Assembly: GCA_965247295.1 (NCBI GenBank)
Contig: CBDFGQ010000004.1
Span: 1-64,000, forward strand
Length of the DNA: 64,000 bases
Source of the DNA: CBDFGQ01 sp965247295
GTDB lineage: Bacteria; Chloroflexota; Dehalococcoidia; Lucifugimonadales; JAGWBF01
Direction of reading: 5' to 3'
Within the stretch, counting starts at the first letter, position 1. Each line of letters begins with the position of its first letter. Made by a program: the position numbers and the translations under genes. The notes beneath the pieces were generated by a model. It had not been told where the DNA came from and did no database searches. It was given only the letters and a program-made list of their open reading frames with translations. Below, in pieces: positions 44,182 to 53,506 of this stretch.

Positions 44182-47100
44182 GTGAACGAAGGTCGGGTTC
44201 CCCCACGGCCCTCCCAGGTGGTCAACCGTACCTCCGAAGTTACCTTTCGCTACGATGGGAGGACTATACGGGGGTACGAGGGAGACACCATCGCCTCGGC
44301 CCTGCATGCTTCTGGGCTACGGACCTTCACCCGCAGCTTCAAGTACCACAGACCCAGGGGCCTCCACTGTGTGTCCGGGCGCTGTCCCAACTGCCTGATG
44401 ACCGTGGACGGTGTACCCAACGTTCGGACCTGTACCCGCCCGGTTCAACAGGGTATGCAGGTCCGACATCAAAACGCGTGGCCTTCCCTGGAACACGATT
44501 TCCTCTCCTTCCTGGACCGACTGGACCCCCTACTCCCCGTGGGGTTCTACTACAAGAGCTTCGTTCGCCCCAAGTTCACCTGGCGGCTGGCCCAACCGAT
44601 CATCAGACGTGTAGCCGGCCTGGGCAGGATCGATATCGGGGCGGTTTCCGAGGGCGGTTACGAGCATTACAACCAGAGTGTAGACGTGGCCGTGGTCGGC
44701 GGAGGGCCGGCCGGCATATCGGCCGCGGTGGAGGCGGCCCGCGCCGGAGCCCGAGTGATCCTGGTGGACGACCAGCCATCCCTTGGGGGCCACCTCAGGT
44801 TCGATGTGTCTAGCCACCCGGAGGCGGCTCGGTACCCTGGTATGGCGGGATACGAGATAGCCGCACACCTGGCAGCCGAGGCCCAGGGCACGCCCAACCT
44901 GGAGGTGCTGACCGATGCCATCGCCTTCGGCTTATATGAGGGGAACCACCTTGGGGTGGCCCAGGGTACGCGGCTGGTGAGGTTGCGGTGTAAGAGCATC
45001 GTCGTCGCCACCGGCTGCCAGGAGGTCCCCACGGTTTTCCATGGCAACGACCTTCCCGGGGTCATGCTGAGCACGGGCGTGCAGAGGCTCATGCACCTGT
45101 ACGGTGTAAGGCCCGGAACCAGGGCGTTGGTCGTTACCGATAACTATCGGGGATACCCGGTGGCCCGGGAGCTGCTGGAGGCAGGCATCGACGTGGTGGC
45201 GCTGGCGGATGCCCGCGAGGCCGTTTCCTCGCGTCGGGCTGACACGCGGGGCCTGGAGGAAGGGGGAGTGAGCGTTCTTGCGGGTCACGCAATTAAAGAG
45301 GCGAGGGGAGGCCGGAGGGTACGCCAAGCTACGCTGGTGGACCTGAAGGGAGGAGATGAGCGCCGGTACGGCTGTGACCTGGTCTGCACGGCCACGAGTT
45401 TCGATCCCGCGACGTCCCTACTTTATATGGCGGGCTGCCGGTTGGAGTACGACGAGGCCATTGGAGAGACTGTCCCCACTGAGATGGTGCCGGGCATATA
45501 CGTTGCCGGCGACGTGACGGGGACTCATGACCTCCAGGCCGCTATCCTCCAGGGTACCGTCGCCGGGATCGAGGCCGCCTCCAGCCTAATGGGACCGGAC
45601 CAGGCCGGCCGTTTTTCAGACCGGGTCGAGGGTTACGGGAAGGAGCTAGCCGACAGGAAAAGGCTCTACAGGGACCAGCTGCACGTGGAGCCACTCCTGG
45701 TATCTCCCGGGCCGGCCAAGAAAAAGTTCGTCTGTCTCTGCGAGGATGTGACCGAGGGGGACCTCCACCGCGCCATCGCAGAGGGCTTCGACGAGATGCA
45801 GACCCTGAAGCGCTACAGCACGCTCTCCATGGGTCCCTGCCAGGGTAAGATGTGCCTCAAGGCATGCGTGGCCATCTGCGCCGAGCGCACGGGAAGGACC
45901 ATTCAAGAGACCGGTACCACCACGTCCCGGCCGCCACTTGGTCCCATACCCCTGGGCATGCTGGCCGGGCCATCCCACATGCCCGTCAAGCTGACGCCCC
46001 TGGACCGGGTACACAGGGAGTTAGGTGCCAGGATGATGGACCTGGGGCCTTGGAAGAGGCCCCACTCGTATGGTTCGCCCCAGGAGGAGTGCCAGGCCGT
46101 GCGCCACCGGGTGGGGATCATAGACGTGAGCACGCTGGGCAAGCTCGACGTACAGGGCAGAGACGCGCCTGCCCTTCTGGATAAGGTATACACGCATATC
46201 TTCTCCACCCTGCCTGTGGGGCGTATCCGATACGGTCTTCTGTGCTCCGACAACGGCATGATCATAGACGACGGCACCATTACCAGACTGGCGGAGGACC
46301 ACTACTTCATCACCACCACAACCGGCAATGTGGAGCTGATGGAGGAGTGGTTGAAGTGGTGGGCCGCAGGCACCGATATGCGCGTGTACGTGAATAACGT
46401 AACCCCCGGCTACGCCGCCATCAACGTAGCAGGCCCCAGGGCGCGGGACACCCTGGTCAAGCTGACCGACGTTGACCTGTCGGCCTCCGGGTTCCGGTAC
46501 ATGAGGAGCGCCCGGGGAGAGGTCGCGGGCGTGCCCTCTTTGCTGCTGCGCATTGGCTTCGTGGGAGAGACGGGTTGGGAGATACATTTCCCGGCAGAGT
46601 ACGGCGAGCATGTCTGGGATGCCCTGATGGAGGCCGGGAAGGAGTTCGGTATCGCACCCTTCGGCGTGGAGGCCCAGCGTATCCTCCGGCTGGAGAAAAA
46701 GCACGTCATCATAGGCCAGGACACCGACATCGTGTCGAACCCGCTGGAGGGGGACATGTCCTGGGTTGTGCGGTTCGATAAGGAGGACTTTATCGGCAAG
46801 CATGCACTGGAAGGTATCCAGGAGCGAGGGCTGCGGGGAAAGTTGGTGGGTTTCCTCATGGATGACTCCACCGTTCCCGAGGACGGCGTCCCGGTGGTGG
46901 ATGATGGGAGGCCGGTGGGCAGGGTGACCAGCTCTCGGATGAGCCCAACCCTGGGCCGTGGATTCGGCTTCGTCTGGGTACCGGTGGAGTTCTCTGAAGA
47001 GGGGAGAGAGATCCATATTCAGGTGAACGGTGTGCCTCTGCCTGCCAAGGTAACCGGTCAGCCCGTCTACGACCCTGAAGGAAAGCGGCTTAGGGAGTAG
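44182..47100 (+). CDS. mgdC: N-methylglutamate dehydrogenase large subunit (SoxA-like)
   Basis: A 972-residue multidomain subunit. Order: Fer2-like domain (about 18-100) with CVSGRCPNC and a later Cys; NAD/FAD domain from about 168 with VAVVGGGPAGISAA; BFD-like Fe-S region near 515-580 (CLCEDVTEGD, GPCQGKMCLKAC); and a folate-binding aminomethyltransferase domain from about 600 to the end (VGIIDVSTLGKLDV, GETGWEIHFP). This matches SoxA/MgdC. The folate domain suggests that the methyl carbon can leave as methylene-THF. It starts with GTG. Confidence 0.9.
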   Translation: MNEGRVPPRPSQVVNRTSEVTFRYDGRTIRGYEGDTIASALHASGLRTFTRSFKYHRPRGLHCVSGRCPNCLMTVDGVPNVRTCTRPVQQGMQVRHQNAWPSLEHDFLSFLDRLDPLLPVGFYYKSFVRPKFTWRLAQPIIRRVAGLGRIDIGAVSEGGYEHYNQSVDVAVVGGGPAGISAAVEAARAGARVILVDDQPSLGGHLRFDVSSHPEAARYPGMAGYEIAAHLAAEAQGTPNLEVLTDAIAFGLYEGNHLGVAQGTRLVRLRCKSIVVATGCQEVPTVFHGNDLPGVMLSTGVQRLMHLYGVRPGTRALVVTDNYRGYPVARELLEAGIDVVALADAREAVSSRRADTRGLEEGGVSVLAGHAIKEARGGRRVRQATLVDLKGGDERRYGCDLVCTATSFDPATSLLYMAGCRLEYDEAIGETVPTEMVPGIYVAGDVTGTHDLQAAILQGTVAGIEAASSLMGPDQAGRFSDRVEGYGKELADRKRLYRDQLHVEPLLVSPGPAKKKFVCLCEDVTEGDLHRAIAEGFDEMQTLKRYSTLSMGPCQGKMCLKACVAICAERTGRTIQETGTTTSRPPLGPIPLGMLAGPSHMPVKLTPLDRVHRELGARMMDLGPWKRPHSYGSPQEECQAVRHRVGIIDVSTLGKLDVQGRDAPALLDKVYTHIFSTLPVGRIRYGLLCSDNGMIIDDGTITRLAEDHYFITTTTGNVELMEEWLKWWAAGTDMRVYVNNVTPGYAAINVAGPRARDTLVKLTDVDLSASGFRYMRSARGEVAGVPSLLLRIGFVGETGWEIHFPAEYGEHVWDALMEAGKEFGIAPFGVEAQRILRLEKKHVIIGQDTDIVSNPLEGDMSWVVRFDKEDFIGKHALEGIQERGLRGKLVGFLMDDSTVPEDGVPVVDDGRPVGRVTSSRMSPTLGRGFGFVWVPVEFSEEGREIHIQVNGVPLPAKVTGQPVYDPEGKRLRE

Positions 47101-47102
47101 CT

Positions 47103-47822
47103 ATGGTAATCTGGAACCCGCTTAAGCTAACCGCCATGCATCACCGGCATGTGAGCCTGGGCGCGACCATGGCCGACTACGATGGATGGCAGCGGCCCGC
47201 CCGGTACACTTCCCCCGAGCGGGAGGTTGAGAGCGCTCGTGTAGCCGGTGGCCTCTGCGATGTATCCCCAATGGGCAAGTATGTAGTCCAGGGGGGAGAT
47301 GTAGACGCGCTGCTGGGAAGGCTGTTGCCCGAGGCCGGCGCCGTCGGTATCAACAGGGCGGCCGTCGCCAGTCTTGCGGGGCCGGCTGCCTCCGCCACGG
47401 GTCGGGCAGTCGTCTCTCGTTTCTCCGAGGACGAGCTCTTCATCACCTGCCTGCCGGACCAGGTGAGCACGCTGGCCCAGGCCCTGAAAGAGTACATGGC
47501 CGAGGACGTCCACATGGTGGACATGACATCCAACTTCGCTGCCATTAACGTCGCTGGACCCAAGAGCGCGCAGCTTCTCGCCAAGCTGACGGACCTGGAT
47601 ATATCGGCCAGCGCCTTTCCAGACATGAGCTGTGTCCAGGGCCAGCTGGCGGAGGTGTACGCGATTGTGGTGCGCGGGGACCAGGGCGGGCTGCCCGGCT
47701 ACTACGTCTACTTCGGTCGTGACTTCGGCGAGTATATCTGGGAGGCCATGCTCCACGCGGGCCACGAGTACGGCATAGGCCCCATGGGGGTAGAGGCCCT
47801 GGAACGCCTTGGGCTCGGATAG
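47103..47822 (+). CDS. mgdD: N-methylglutamate dehydrogenase small subunit (SoxG-like)
   Basis: A 239-residue protein with weak similarity to the aminomethyltransferase fold, as for sarcosine oxidase gamma: VAGGLCDVSPMGKYVV, NFAAINVAGPKSAQLLAKLTD and GVEALERLGLG. It completes the heterotetramer and probably stabilises it. It begins two bases after mgdC, so translation is coupled. Confidence 0.8.
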   Translation: MVIWNPLKLTAMHHRHVSLGATMADYDGWQRPARYTSPEREVESARVAGGLCDVSPMGKYVVQGGDVDALLGRLLPEAGAVGINRAAVASLAGPAASATGRAVVSRFSEDELFITCLPDQVSTLAQALKEYMAEDVHMVDMTSNFAAINVAGPKSAQLLAKLTDLDISASAFPDMSCVQGQLAEVYAIVVRGDQGGLPGYYVYFGRDFGEYIWEAMLHAGHEYGIGPMGVEALERLGLG

Positions 47823-47897
47823 CGGGATAGGTTTCCGTATGCCGTCTGATTATGGATGAGTCGTAACCGGACTCCGGGTCAAAAGGGAGGATGACTG

Positions 47898-49115
47898 GTG
47901 CTCCAGCTATTCAAAAAGGAGAGGATGTGGCGTAAGCATCCCCTGAAAGACCGGTACGACGTGGTGATTATCGGTGCGGGGGTCCACGGTCTTTCCACCG
48001 CCTACTATCTGGGCAAGCTGGGCATCACCGACGTGGCCCTCCTGGACATGGGGTATCTGGGGGGCGGCGGCAGCGGGCGGACCACGGCAATAATCCGGTC
48101 CAACTACCTCACGCCCCAGGGCATACCCTTCTTCGACGAGAGTGTGAAACTCTACGAGGACCTGTCTCAGGAGCTGGGGTTCAACCTGCTCTTCAATCAG
48201 ATGGGACGCCTGGACCTGGGGCACACCGACTCGGCCGTCTTCGGCCTGCGCATGCGCACCGAGTTCAATCGCATCCTGGGCGTCGATAGCCGCCTTGTCG
48301 GCCCCGCCGAGGTCAAGCGGATGGCCCCGGCCATAGACCTACGGGAAGGCAAAGACCTCCCGATTATGGCCGCCATGTACCATCCCCCCGCCGGGGTGGT
48401 CCGCCACGACGCCGTGGTCTGGGGTTACGCCAGGGCTGTGTCCCGGCTAGGAGCGGAGATCCATACACACACCGAGGCCCTTGGGATCCAACGGGAGAAT
48501 GGCAGGGTCGTGGGCGTCCGGACTTCCGCAGGAGATATCAGGACGGAGACGGTGGTCAACGCGACGGCGGCCTGGTGCTCCACCGTCGCGAAGATGGTGG
48601 AGCTGGAGCTGCCCATAATCACCCATCCGCTACAGGCCTTCGTCACGGAGCCCTTGAAGCCCTTCCTGGACATATCGGTATCCTCGGCCAACCTGCACGT
48701 GTACGTGTACCAGACCGACAGGGGAGAGGTTGTCATCGGCGGCGGGGTAGACCCCTACCCCACCTATAGCGTGCGGTCCACTTTGCCCACGCTGGAGGAG
48801 CTGGCCAAGCATGCCTTGGAGATGTTCCCGTGTCTCAGGGATGTCAACGTACTGCGGCAATGGACCGGCCTGTGTGACATGACTCCAGACTACGCTCCCA
48901 TCATGGGCGAGGTGCCGGGTATCGGGGGCTTCATCCTCACGTGCGGCTGGGGAACGTGGGGGTTCAAGGCGGCGCCCGTCGCCGGGAAACGGATCGCCGA
49001 GCTCATCGCCACGGGAAAGACCCCCGACCAGATCGCCCCCTTCTCCATTACCAGGTTCCAGGAGGGACGACTCGTCAACGAACGGGCCGCCGCCCCCGCC
49101 GCGGCGATCCACTGA
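47898..49115 (+). CDS. mgdA: N-methylglutamate dehydrogenase subunit A (SoxB-like, FAD)
   Basis: A DAO-type flavoprotein of 405 residues: dinucleotide motif IIGAGVHGLSTAYYL at 24-38, and VVRHDAVVWGY with H170, in the place where SoxB carries covalent FMN. The C-terminal QWTGLCDMTPDYAPIMGEVPG and CGWGTWGFKAAP motifs are typical. It is the catalytic subunit that oxidises the N-methyl group. The GTG start has GGGAGG upstream. In proteobacterial clusters this gene usually comes first among the mgd genes; here it is last, after a 75-base gap. Confidence 0.88.
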   Translation: MLQLFKKERMWRKHPLKDRYDVVIIGAGVHGLSTAYYLGKLGITDVALLDMGYLGGGGSGRTTAIIRSNYLTPQGIPFFDESVKLYEDLSQELGFNLLFNQMGRLDLGHTDSAVFGLRMRTEFNRILGVDSRLVGPAEVKRMAPAIDLREGKDLPIMAAMYHPPAGVVRHDAVVWGYARAVSRLGAEIHTHTEALGIQRENGRVVGVRTSAGDIRTETVVNATAAWCSTVAKMVELELPIITHPLQAFVTEPLKPFLDISVSSANLHVYVYQTDRGEVVIGGGVDPYPTYSVRSTLPTLEELAKHALEMFPCLRDVNVLRQWTGLCDMTPDYAPIMGEVPGIGGFILTCGWGTWGFKAAPVAGKRIAELIATGKTPDQIAPFSITRFQEGRLVNERAAAPAAAIH

Positions 49116-49308
49116 GCGAGGCTCCTACACCGGCTAGTCTCGGGTCTCGGCAGGACATGGTCCCTCGCTTGTCCACGTAACCGAACTCTGAGAGAATTGC
49201 TGAGTATTCCATGGGGTTTCGAAACACGCACGGCGAGCCAAGTATTGAGGTAGGATGGAAAAAATGGACACCAAAGTCGGAGTAGGATAATACGACGGAG
49301 GTGTCAGA

Positions 49309-49623
49309 ATGAAAAGGGTTCCACAAGGAAGGTACAGCAGGGAATTCCGGCAGGAAGCAGTGAGGCTGGTAACAGAAGAGAAGCTATCATTGCCAGAGGC
49401 AGGCCGCCGGCTGTCCTTGCCGCCATCGACATTAGGGTACTGGGTGAAGGCACATAGGGCTGGCAAACTGGGAGATGTGGGCAAGACGTACAGGCCCATG
49501 ACAGAAGTAGAGATGGACCTTGCCCGGACGAAGAAGGAACTGGCGGAAGTGAAGATGGAGCGGGACATACTAAAAAAAGCAGCCGCGTACTTTGCCAGGG
49601 AGTCGCTGCCCGGTACGCGATGA
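49309..49623 (+). CDS. IS3-family transposase OrfA
   Basis: A 104-residue helix-turn-helix protein (SREFRQEAVRLV, SLPEAGRRLSLPPSTLGYWV) with a C-terminal leucine-zipper-like coiled coil. An A7G run at 49572-49579 is a typical minus-one frameshift site; shifting there opens a stop-free path into orfB, giving the OrfAB transposase. Its stop also overlaps the orfB ATG (ATGA). Confidence 0.92.
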   Translation: MKRVPQGRYSREFRQEAVRLVTEEKLSLPEAGRRLSLPPSTLGYWVKAHRAGKLGDVGKTYRPMTEVEMDLARTKKELAEVKMERDILKKAAAYFARESLPGTR

Positions 49624-50483
49624 TGAAAGAACTGCGGCTCGACTACCCCAAATGTGTCTTGGGCCGGTTGTTGAACGTATCGGCCAGTGGCTACTATGCC
49701 TGGGTGGACCGGCCATCGTCCAGGCGAGCACAGGAGGAAGTGCGGCTGGAGCTGGAGATCAGGGCAGCCCACAAGCGGACGAGACAGACCTATGGCCCGG
49801 AACGGTTACAGCGCGACCTGGCGGAGCATGGCGTTCGGGTGGGCATCTGTCGCATCAAGCGTATCCGAAAGAAGCTTGGCATACGCTGCAGGCAGAAGAG
49901 GAGATTCAAGGCCACCACCGACTCCGGGCACAGACTACCGGTTGCGGATAACATATTGGGCCAGCAGTTCAAGGTCTGGAGGCCGAACACTGTGTGGGTG
50001 AGTGACATCACCTATATACCGACCGATGAGGGCTGGCTATATCTGGCGGGCCACAAGGACCTGTTCACCGGAGAGATTGTGAGCTATGCCATGGGAGAGC
50101 GGATGACCAAGAACCTGGTTAGTCAGTCTCTATTGCGGGCGCTGAGAGCCAAACGTCCAGCGAGGGGCCTGATGCATCACTCTGACCGAGGCAGTCAGTA
50201 TTGCTCCCAGGAATACAGAGGTTTTCTCGAGCGGTCTGGCCTGCGATCTTCCATGAGCGGGAAGGGGAACTGCTTTGATAATGCTCCGATGGAGAGCTTC
50301 TGGGCCACACTCAAGCAGGAGTTGGTCCACCACCGTCATTACAGAAGCAGGCAGGAGGCAGCTCGAGAGATCACGGAATATATCGAGCTCTTCTATAACC
50401 GCCAGCGCCGCCAGGCCAGGCTGGGGTTCCTGTCACCCGCGGCGTATGAGCAGAGATTCTATGCCGGACTACCAGCAGCATGA
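49620..50483 (+). CDS. IS3-family transposase OrfB (DDE integrase)
   Basis: A 287-residue integrase-core protein with the DDE triad in WVSDITYIP, HHSDRGSQYCS and FDNAPMESFWATLK; the N-terminal HTH_21 region (HKRTRQTYGPERLQRDL) is present. Full length and apparently intact, so the element is probably active or recent. Confidence 0.93.
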   Translation: MMKELRLDYPKCVLGRLLNVSASGYYAWVDRPSSRRAQEEVRLELEIRAAHKRTRQTYGPERLQRDLAEHGVRVGICRIKRIRKKLGIRCRQKRRFKATTDSGHRLPVADNILGQQFKVWRPNTVWVSDITYIPTDEGWLYLAGHKDLFTGEIVSYAMGERMTKNLVSQSLLRALRAKRPARGLMHHSDRGSQYCSQEYRGFLERSGLRSSMSGKGNCFDNAPMESFWATLKQELVHHRHYRSRQEAAREITEYIELFYNRQRRQARLGFLSPAAYEQRFYAGLPAA

Positions 50484-50997
50484 AAGGTTTGGTGTCCACT
50501 ATTTACGTCCGACCTCACCACTTGGCACATAGAGTATGGCGTGCCTGACTCAAGGATCACAGCTGGTTTTCACAAGGTCAAAATTAGAACAAAACGCATC
50601 AAGGAATTCCGCATATTCGGGAAGGTCGTTGATTCGAAGTGGGCGGGCCAGGACTTCGGCCTAGGGCTCATTGAGCGTCTATGTCATGATGCTTCGCTGA
50701 ACAAACCAATTTTGGATACACTTGACTTCGAAATCGATGCCTATCCTGAGCATAGTTGTTGGATACTACTGCAACACGATCTACTGTCTCCATCAGTCGA
50801 CCTATGGGACTGCTATCAATCTATAGCCCGGCATTTGCTCGCGATGTCTATTCCGTCTTACCCGTAAGTGGGCTGGGCTGGTCTATTCCTGTAAAGATGA
50901 CCGAGCGCCGCAATGATTGTGATAGCAACAAAAGTTCGTAATACCCCCCTACCTGAGGAGCCCACCACGGTTTAGTCGAGGGAGAGAGGAGGGAACC
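50484..50997. other. IS right flank, low-GC stretch without a recognised gene
   Basis: An open frame at 50541-50867 (GTG start, 108 codons, SRITAGFHKVKIRTKRIKEF...) is less GC-rich than its neighbours and has no family I recognise and no ribosome-binding site. It could be a real small gene, a remnant, or chance. Confidence 0.35.
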
Positions 50998-51393
50998 ATG
51001 AGCACTTCGATCGGAGCCCAGAAGGTGCGGGTGTTGCATGGCACGCAGCCCATGAGCACCACGACCCAGACCAGGGGGATGGAGCGCCGTCCCGGAATCG
51101 ACGGCAATACCGCCGGGGCCAGGCGTATCTGGATGGGGCTCGTAACCTGCCTGCCCAACGAGTTGGGGCCGCCTCACCACCATGGTGAGGCGGAAACCGC
51201 TGCATACGTGCTGAGCGGCCACATCCGAGTTTACTTCGGCGAGGGCTTTAAAGAGTACGTGGAAGCGGGCCCGGGTGACTACCTGTTCGTCCCACCTCAC
51301 CTGCCCCACATAGAGGGCAACGTCACGGACGAGCCGGCCGAAGCGGTCCTTACTCGCTCTCCGGACAACATCGTGGTAAACCTGGGGGAATAG
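50998..51393 (+). CDS. Cupin-domain protein
   Basis: A 131-residue single cupin. Metal-binding motif 1 is visible as PPHHHGEAETAAYVLSGHIRV and motif 2 as GPGDYLFVPPHLPHIEGN. Such proteins are dioxygenases, isomerases or binding proteins; the histidine set is complete so metal binding is likely, with substrate unknown. GGAGGG precedes the ATG. Confidence 0.88.
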   Translation: MSTSIGAQKVRVLHGTQPMSTTTQTRGMERRPGIDGNTAGARRIWMGLVTCLPNELGPPHHHGEAETAAYVLSGHIRVYFGEGFKEYVEAGPGDYLFVPPHLPHIEGNVTDEPAEAVLTRSPDNIVVNLGE

Positions 51394-51425
51394 GATTACG
51401 GAAGATTAGCTGCGGCGAGGCTCCG

Positions 51426-52835
51426 CTATGCGTTGGGTGGCCTCATTGTGTGCCAGGGCGTGGCCTGCTCGTAGGCGTGGGCCACCTTAATGATTGTCTC
51501 CTCACCACCTGTACGCCCGGCTATCTGAAGCCCGATGGGCAGGCCCTCCGTACTGAACCCGCAGGGCACCGAGATCGCCGGGGTGCCGGCCAGGTTGAAG
51601 GCGCCGGTGCTGCTCAACGGCGATTGCCGCGCCCCCTGCCTGCTGGTGATCGGCTGGTCGGCCTCCCGGATCTTCGGGGGAATCACTCCGGAGGTCGGCA
51701 GTACCAGGACGTCGTACTTCTCCAGAGCTTCGAGGACCTGCTTCCGCAGCAGGCTCCCCAACCTTTGGGCCTTGTAGTAGACCTGGGCGGGCATGATGCT
51801 GACGGTGAGAAGTCCTATCCGGTTGTCGTGGCCGTAGTCCTGGAGGCGTCCCCTGATCCAATCCCGGTGGGTCGATGCCGACTCTACACGGATCAGCAGG
51901 CTCGATATATCGGTCATGTACCTGGGGAGGGGCAGGGAGACCTCCTCCACGGATGCCCCCAGCTCTCCCAGGACCGAGGCTGCTTTGACTACAGCCTCCC
52001 TGACCTCAGCCTCTGCCAGTTCGCCATCGATCTGCTCGATTATGAGCGCCGCCCGCATACCCTTAATGTCGCCATCCAGGGCACCACGGTAGTCGGGCAC
52101 GGGGGTATTCCAGGTATAGGGGTCTTTCGGGTCGTACCCGGCGACGGCACCCAGGGTGATGGCGGCGTCTTCCACCGTCCGTGATTTTGGGCCAATAGTG
52201 TCCATAGACCAGGAGCCGGGCATGACTCCATAGCGGCTTACCCTGCCCCAACCCGGCTTCAGACCCACAAGACCGCACCAGGTCGCAGGGCGCCGTAAGG
52301 AGCCGCTGGTGTCCTCGCCCAGAGAGGTGGCGCAGAGGAAGGCGGCGGTGGCGGCGCCGGACCCGCTGCTGGAGCCCCCAGGGCTCACATCCAGGTTCCA
52401 GGGGTTACGAGGGTAGCTGTAACGGTGAGACATGCCGGTTATGGCGAACTCGGTGAGGTTCGTCTTGCCCAGGAGGATGGCCCCCGCACGTTTCAGGTTG
52501 GCTATGGCCGTGGCGTCCTCGTCGGGGATGAAATCTCCCAGGATGCGGGAGCCCCCAGTGGAGCGGATGCCTTTACTCCACAGCTGGTCCTTTACGGCCA
52601 CGGGGATTCCGTGCATGGGCCCCAGATAATTGCCCTGTACGATGGCCCGCTCAGCCTCCCGGGCTGCCTGGAGGGCTTCGTTGCCGCACACGGTGAGGTA
52701 GGAGTTGAACTTGAAGTCCAGGCCGTCGATGCGCTCGAGGTAGGCCTCGGTAGCCTCCACGGGAGAGACCTCTTTCGTCTCTAACAGGCGTGAAAGCTCG
52801 GTGGCGGAAAGGAAGGGTATGTCTACTTTATCCAT
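51426..52835 (-). CDS. Amidase signature family enzyme
   Basis: This protein of 469 residues has the Ser-cisSer-Lys triad: K82 in GIPVAVKDQLW, the cis-Ser in SPGGSSSGSGAA and the nucleophile in EDTSGSLRRPA. The last motif has TSGSLR where many members have TGGSIR. It could be a general amidase or a GatA-like protein; absence of gatB/gatC and the altered loop favour a catabolic amidase. It lies 15 bases after the deaminase gene on the same strand. Confidence 0.9.
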   Translation of the reverse strand: MDKVDIPFLSATELSRLLETKEVSPVEATEAYLERIDGLDFKFNSYLTVCGNEALQAAREAERAIVQGNYLGPMHGIPVAVKDQLWSKGIRSTGGSRILGDFIPDEDATAIANLKRAGAILLGKTNLTEFAITGMSHRYSYPRNPWNLDVSPGGSSSGSGAATAAFLCATSLGEDTSGSLRRPATWCGLVGLKPGWGRVSRYGVMPGSWSMDTIGPKSRTVEDAAITLGAVAGYDPKDPYTWNTPVPDYRGALDGDIKGMRAALIIEQIDGELAEAEVREAVVKAASVLGELGASVEEVSLPLPRYMTDISSLLIRVESASTHRDWIRGRLQDYGHDNRIGLLTVSIMPAQVYYKAQRLGSLLRKQVLEALEKYDVLVLPTSGVIPPKIREADQPITSRQGARQSPLSSTGAFNLAGTPAISVPCGFSTEGLPIGLQIAGRTGGEETIIKVAHAYEQATPWHTMRPPNA

Positions 52836-52850
52836 CCTGAATCCTTGGGC

Positions 52851-53324
52851 TCACCCCTTGGCTGTATTCTTGGCCGCCCATTCCTCCCGGATCTGGATGC
52901 ACTCCCGTTGTAGGACATCCGGCGACGCTATCTCGATCCTGTCTCCCCACTTCGTCCACCCCACAAAACTCTCCGACGTGTATGCACCCCACTGGGGGTT
53001 GGAGGGGTCCGGTCGCCCGCCTATCACCAACGTGGATATCCCGCTTAGCATTATGGCGGCACAGCACATTGGACATGGCTGCATCGTGGTGTAGAGGGTG
53101 CACCCGGAAAACTCCGGCTTTCCGGACGCGGTCGCCGCCTCCCGCAGCGCAACGATTTCGGCGTGCGCCGTTGGGTCGTTGTCCGACGTGACCAGGTTTC
53201 TGCCCCGCGCTACCACGGATTGGCCTCGTACCACCACCGAACCCACCGCGCTGTTGCCTTCTGCCCCTCCCTTCGCGGCCTCCTCCAACGCCATCCGCAT
53301 AAATCGTTCATGCTCCTGTGCCAT
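52851..53324 (-). CDS. Cytidine/guanine deaminase-like zinc enzyme
   Basis: A 157-residue CDA-fold deaminase with zinc motif HAE (PTAHAEIVAL) and PCPMCCAAIM. The layout resembles guanine/tRNA-adenosine deaminase-type proteins, but the substrate loop is not diagnostic. AAAGGAG precedes the ATG. It is co-directional with the downstream amidase, so the two may act on one nitrogen compound. Confidence 0.88.
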   Translation of the reverse strand: MAQEHERFMRMALEEAAKGGAEGNSAVGSVVVRGQSVVARGRNLVTSDNDPTAHAEIVALREAATASGKPEFSGCTLYTTMQPCPMCCAAIMLSGISTLVIGGRPDPSNPQWGAYTSESFVGWTKWGDRIEIASPDVLQRECIQIREEWAAKNTAKG

Positions 53325-53506
53325 CGGCTATGCTCCTTTCAGTGTGATGGTTGACGGCTACCGCCTCCTATAGCAGTCGGGAAAGGGGGCCCTGGGATTC
53401 GTAGGCGTGGGCGACCCAAGGACAGTGTATTGGCCTCCCCGGCATGCGTCAAGGTGAAAGTCCCATCCTTGGGGGACCCCCGAGGATGACCTCCGACCGG
53501 CAGATT

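Larger units (their letters stand above)
49264..50498 (+). mobile_element. IS3-family insertion sequence, about 1.24 kb
   Basis: Ends are TGGACACCAAA (49264-49274) and its reverse complement TTTGGTGTCCA (50488-50498). It contains orfA and orfB with a slippery site. No target-site duplication is visible next to these ends, which may mean that the true ends lie slightly further out or that the flanks changed. It sits about 150 bases after mgdA. Confidence 0.85.

Noticed and set aside
49250..50510. Target-site duplication for the IS3 element
   Set aside because: The bases just outside the recognised ends do not match, so none is claimed.
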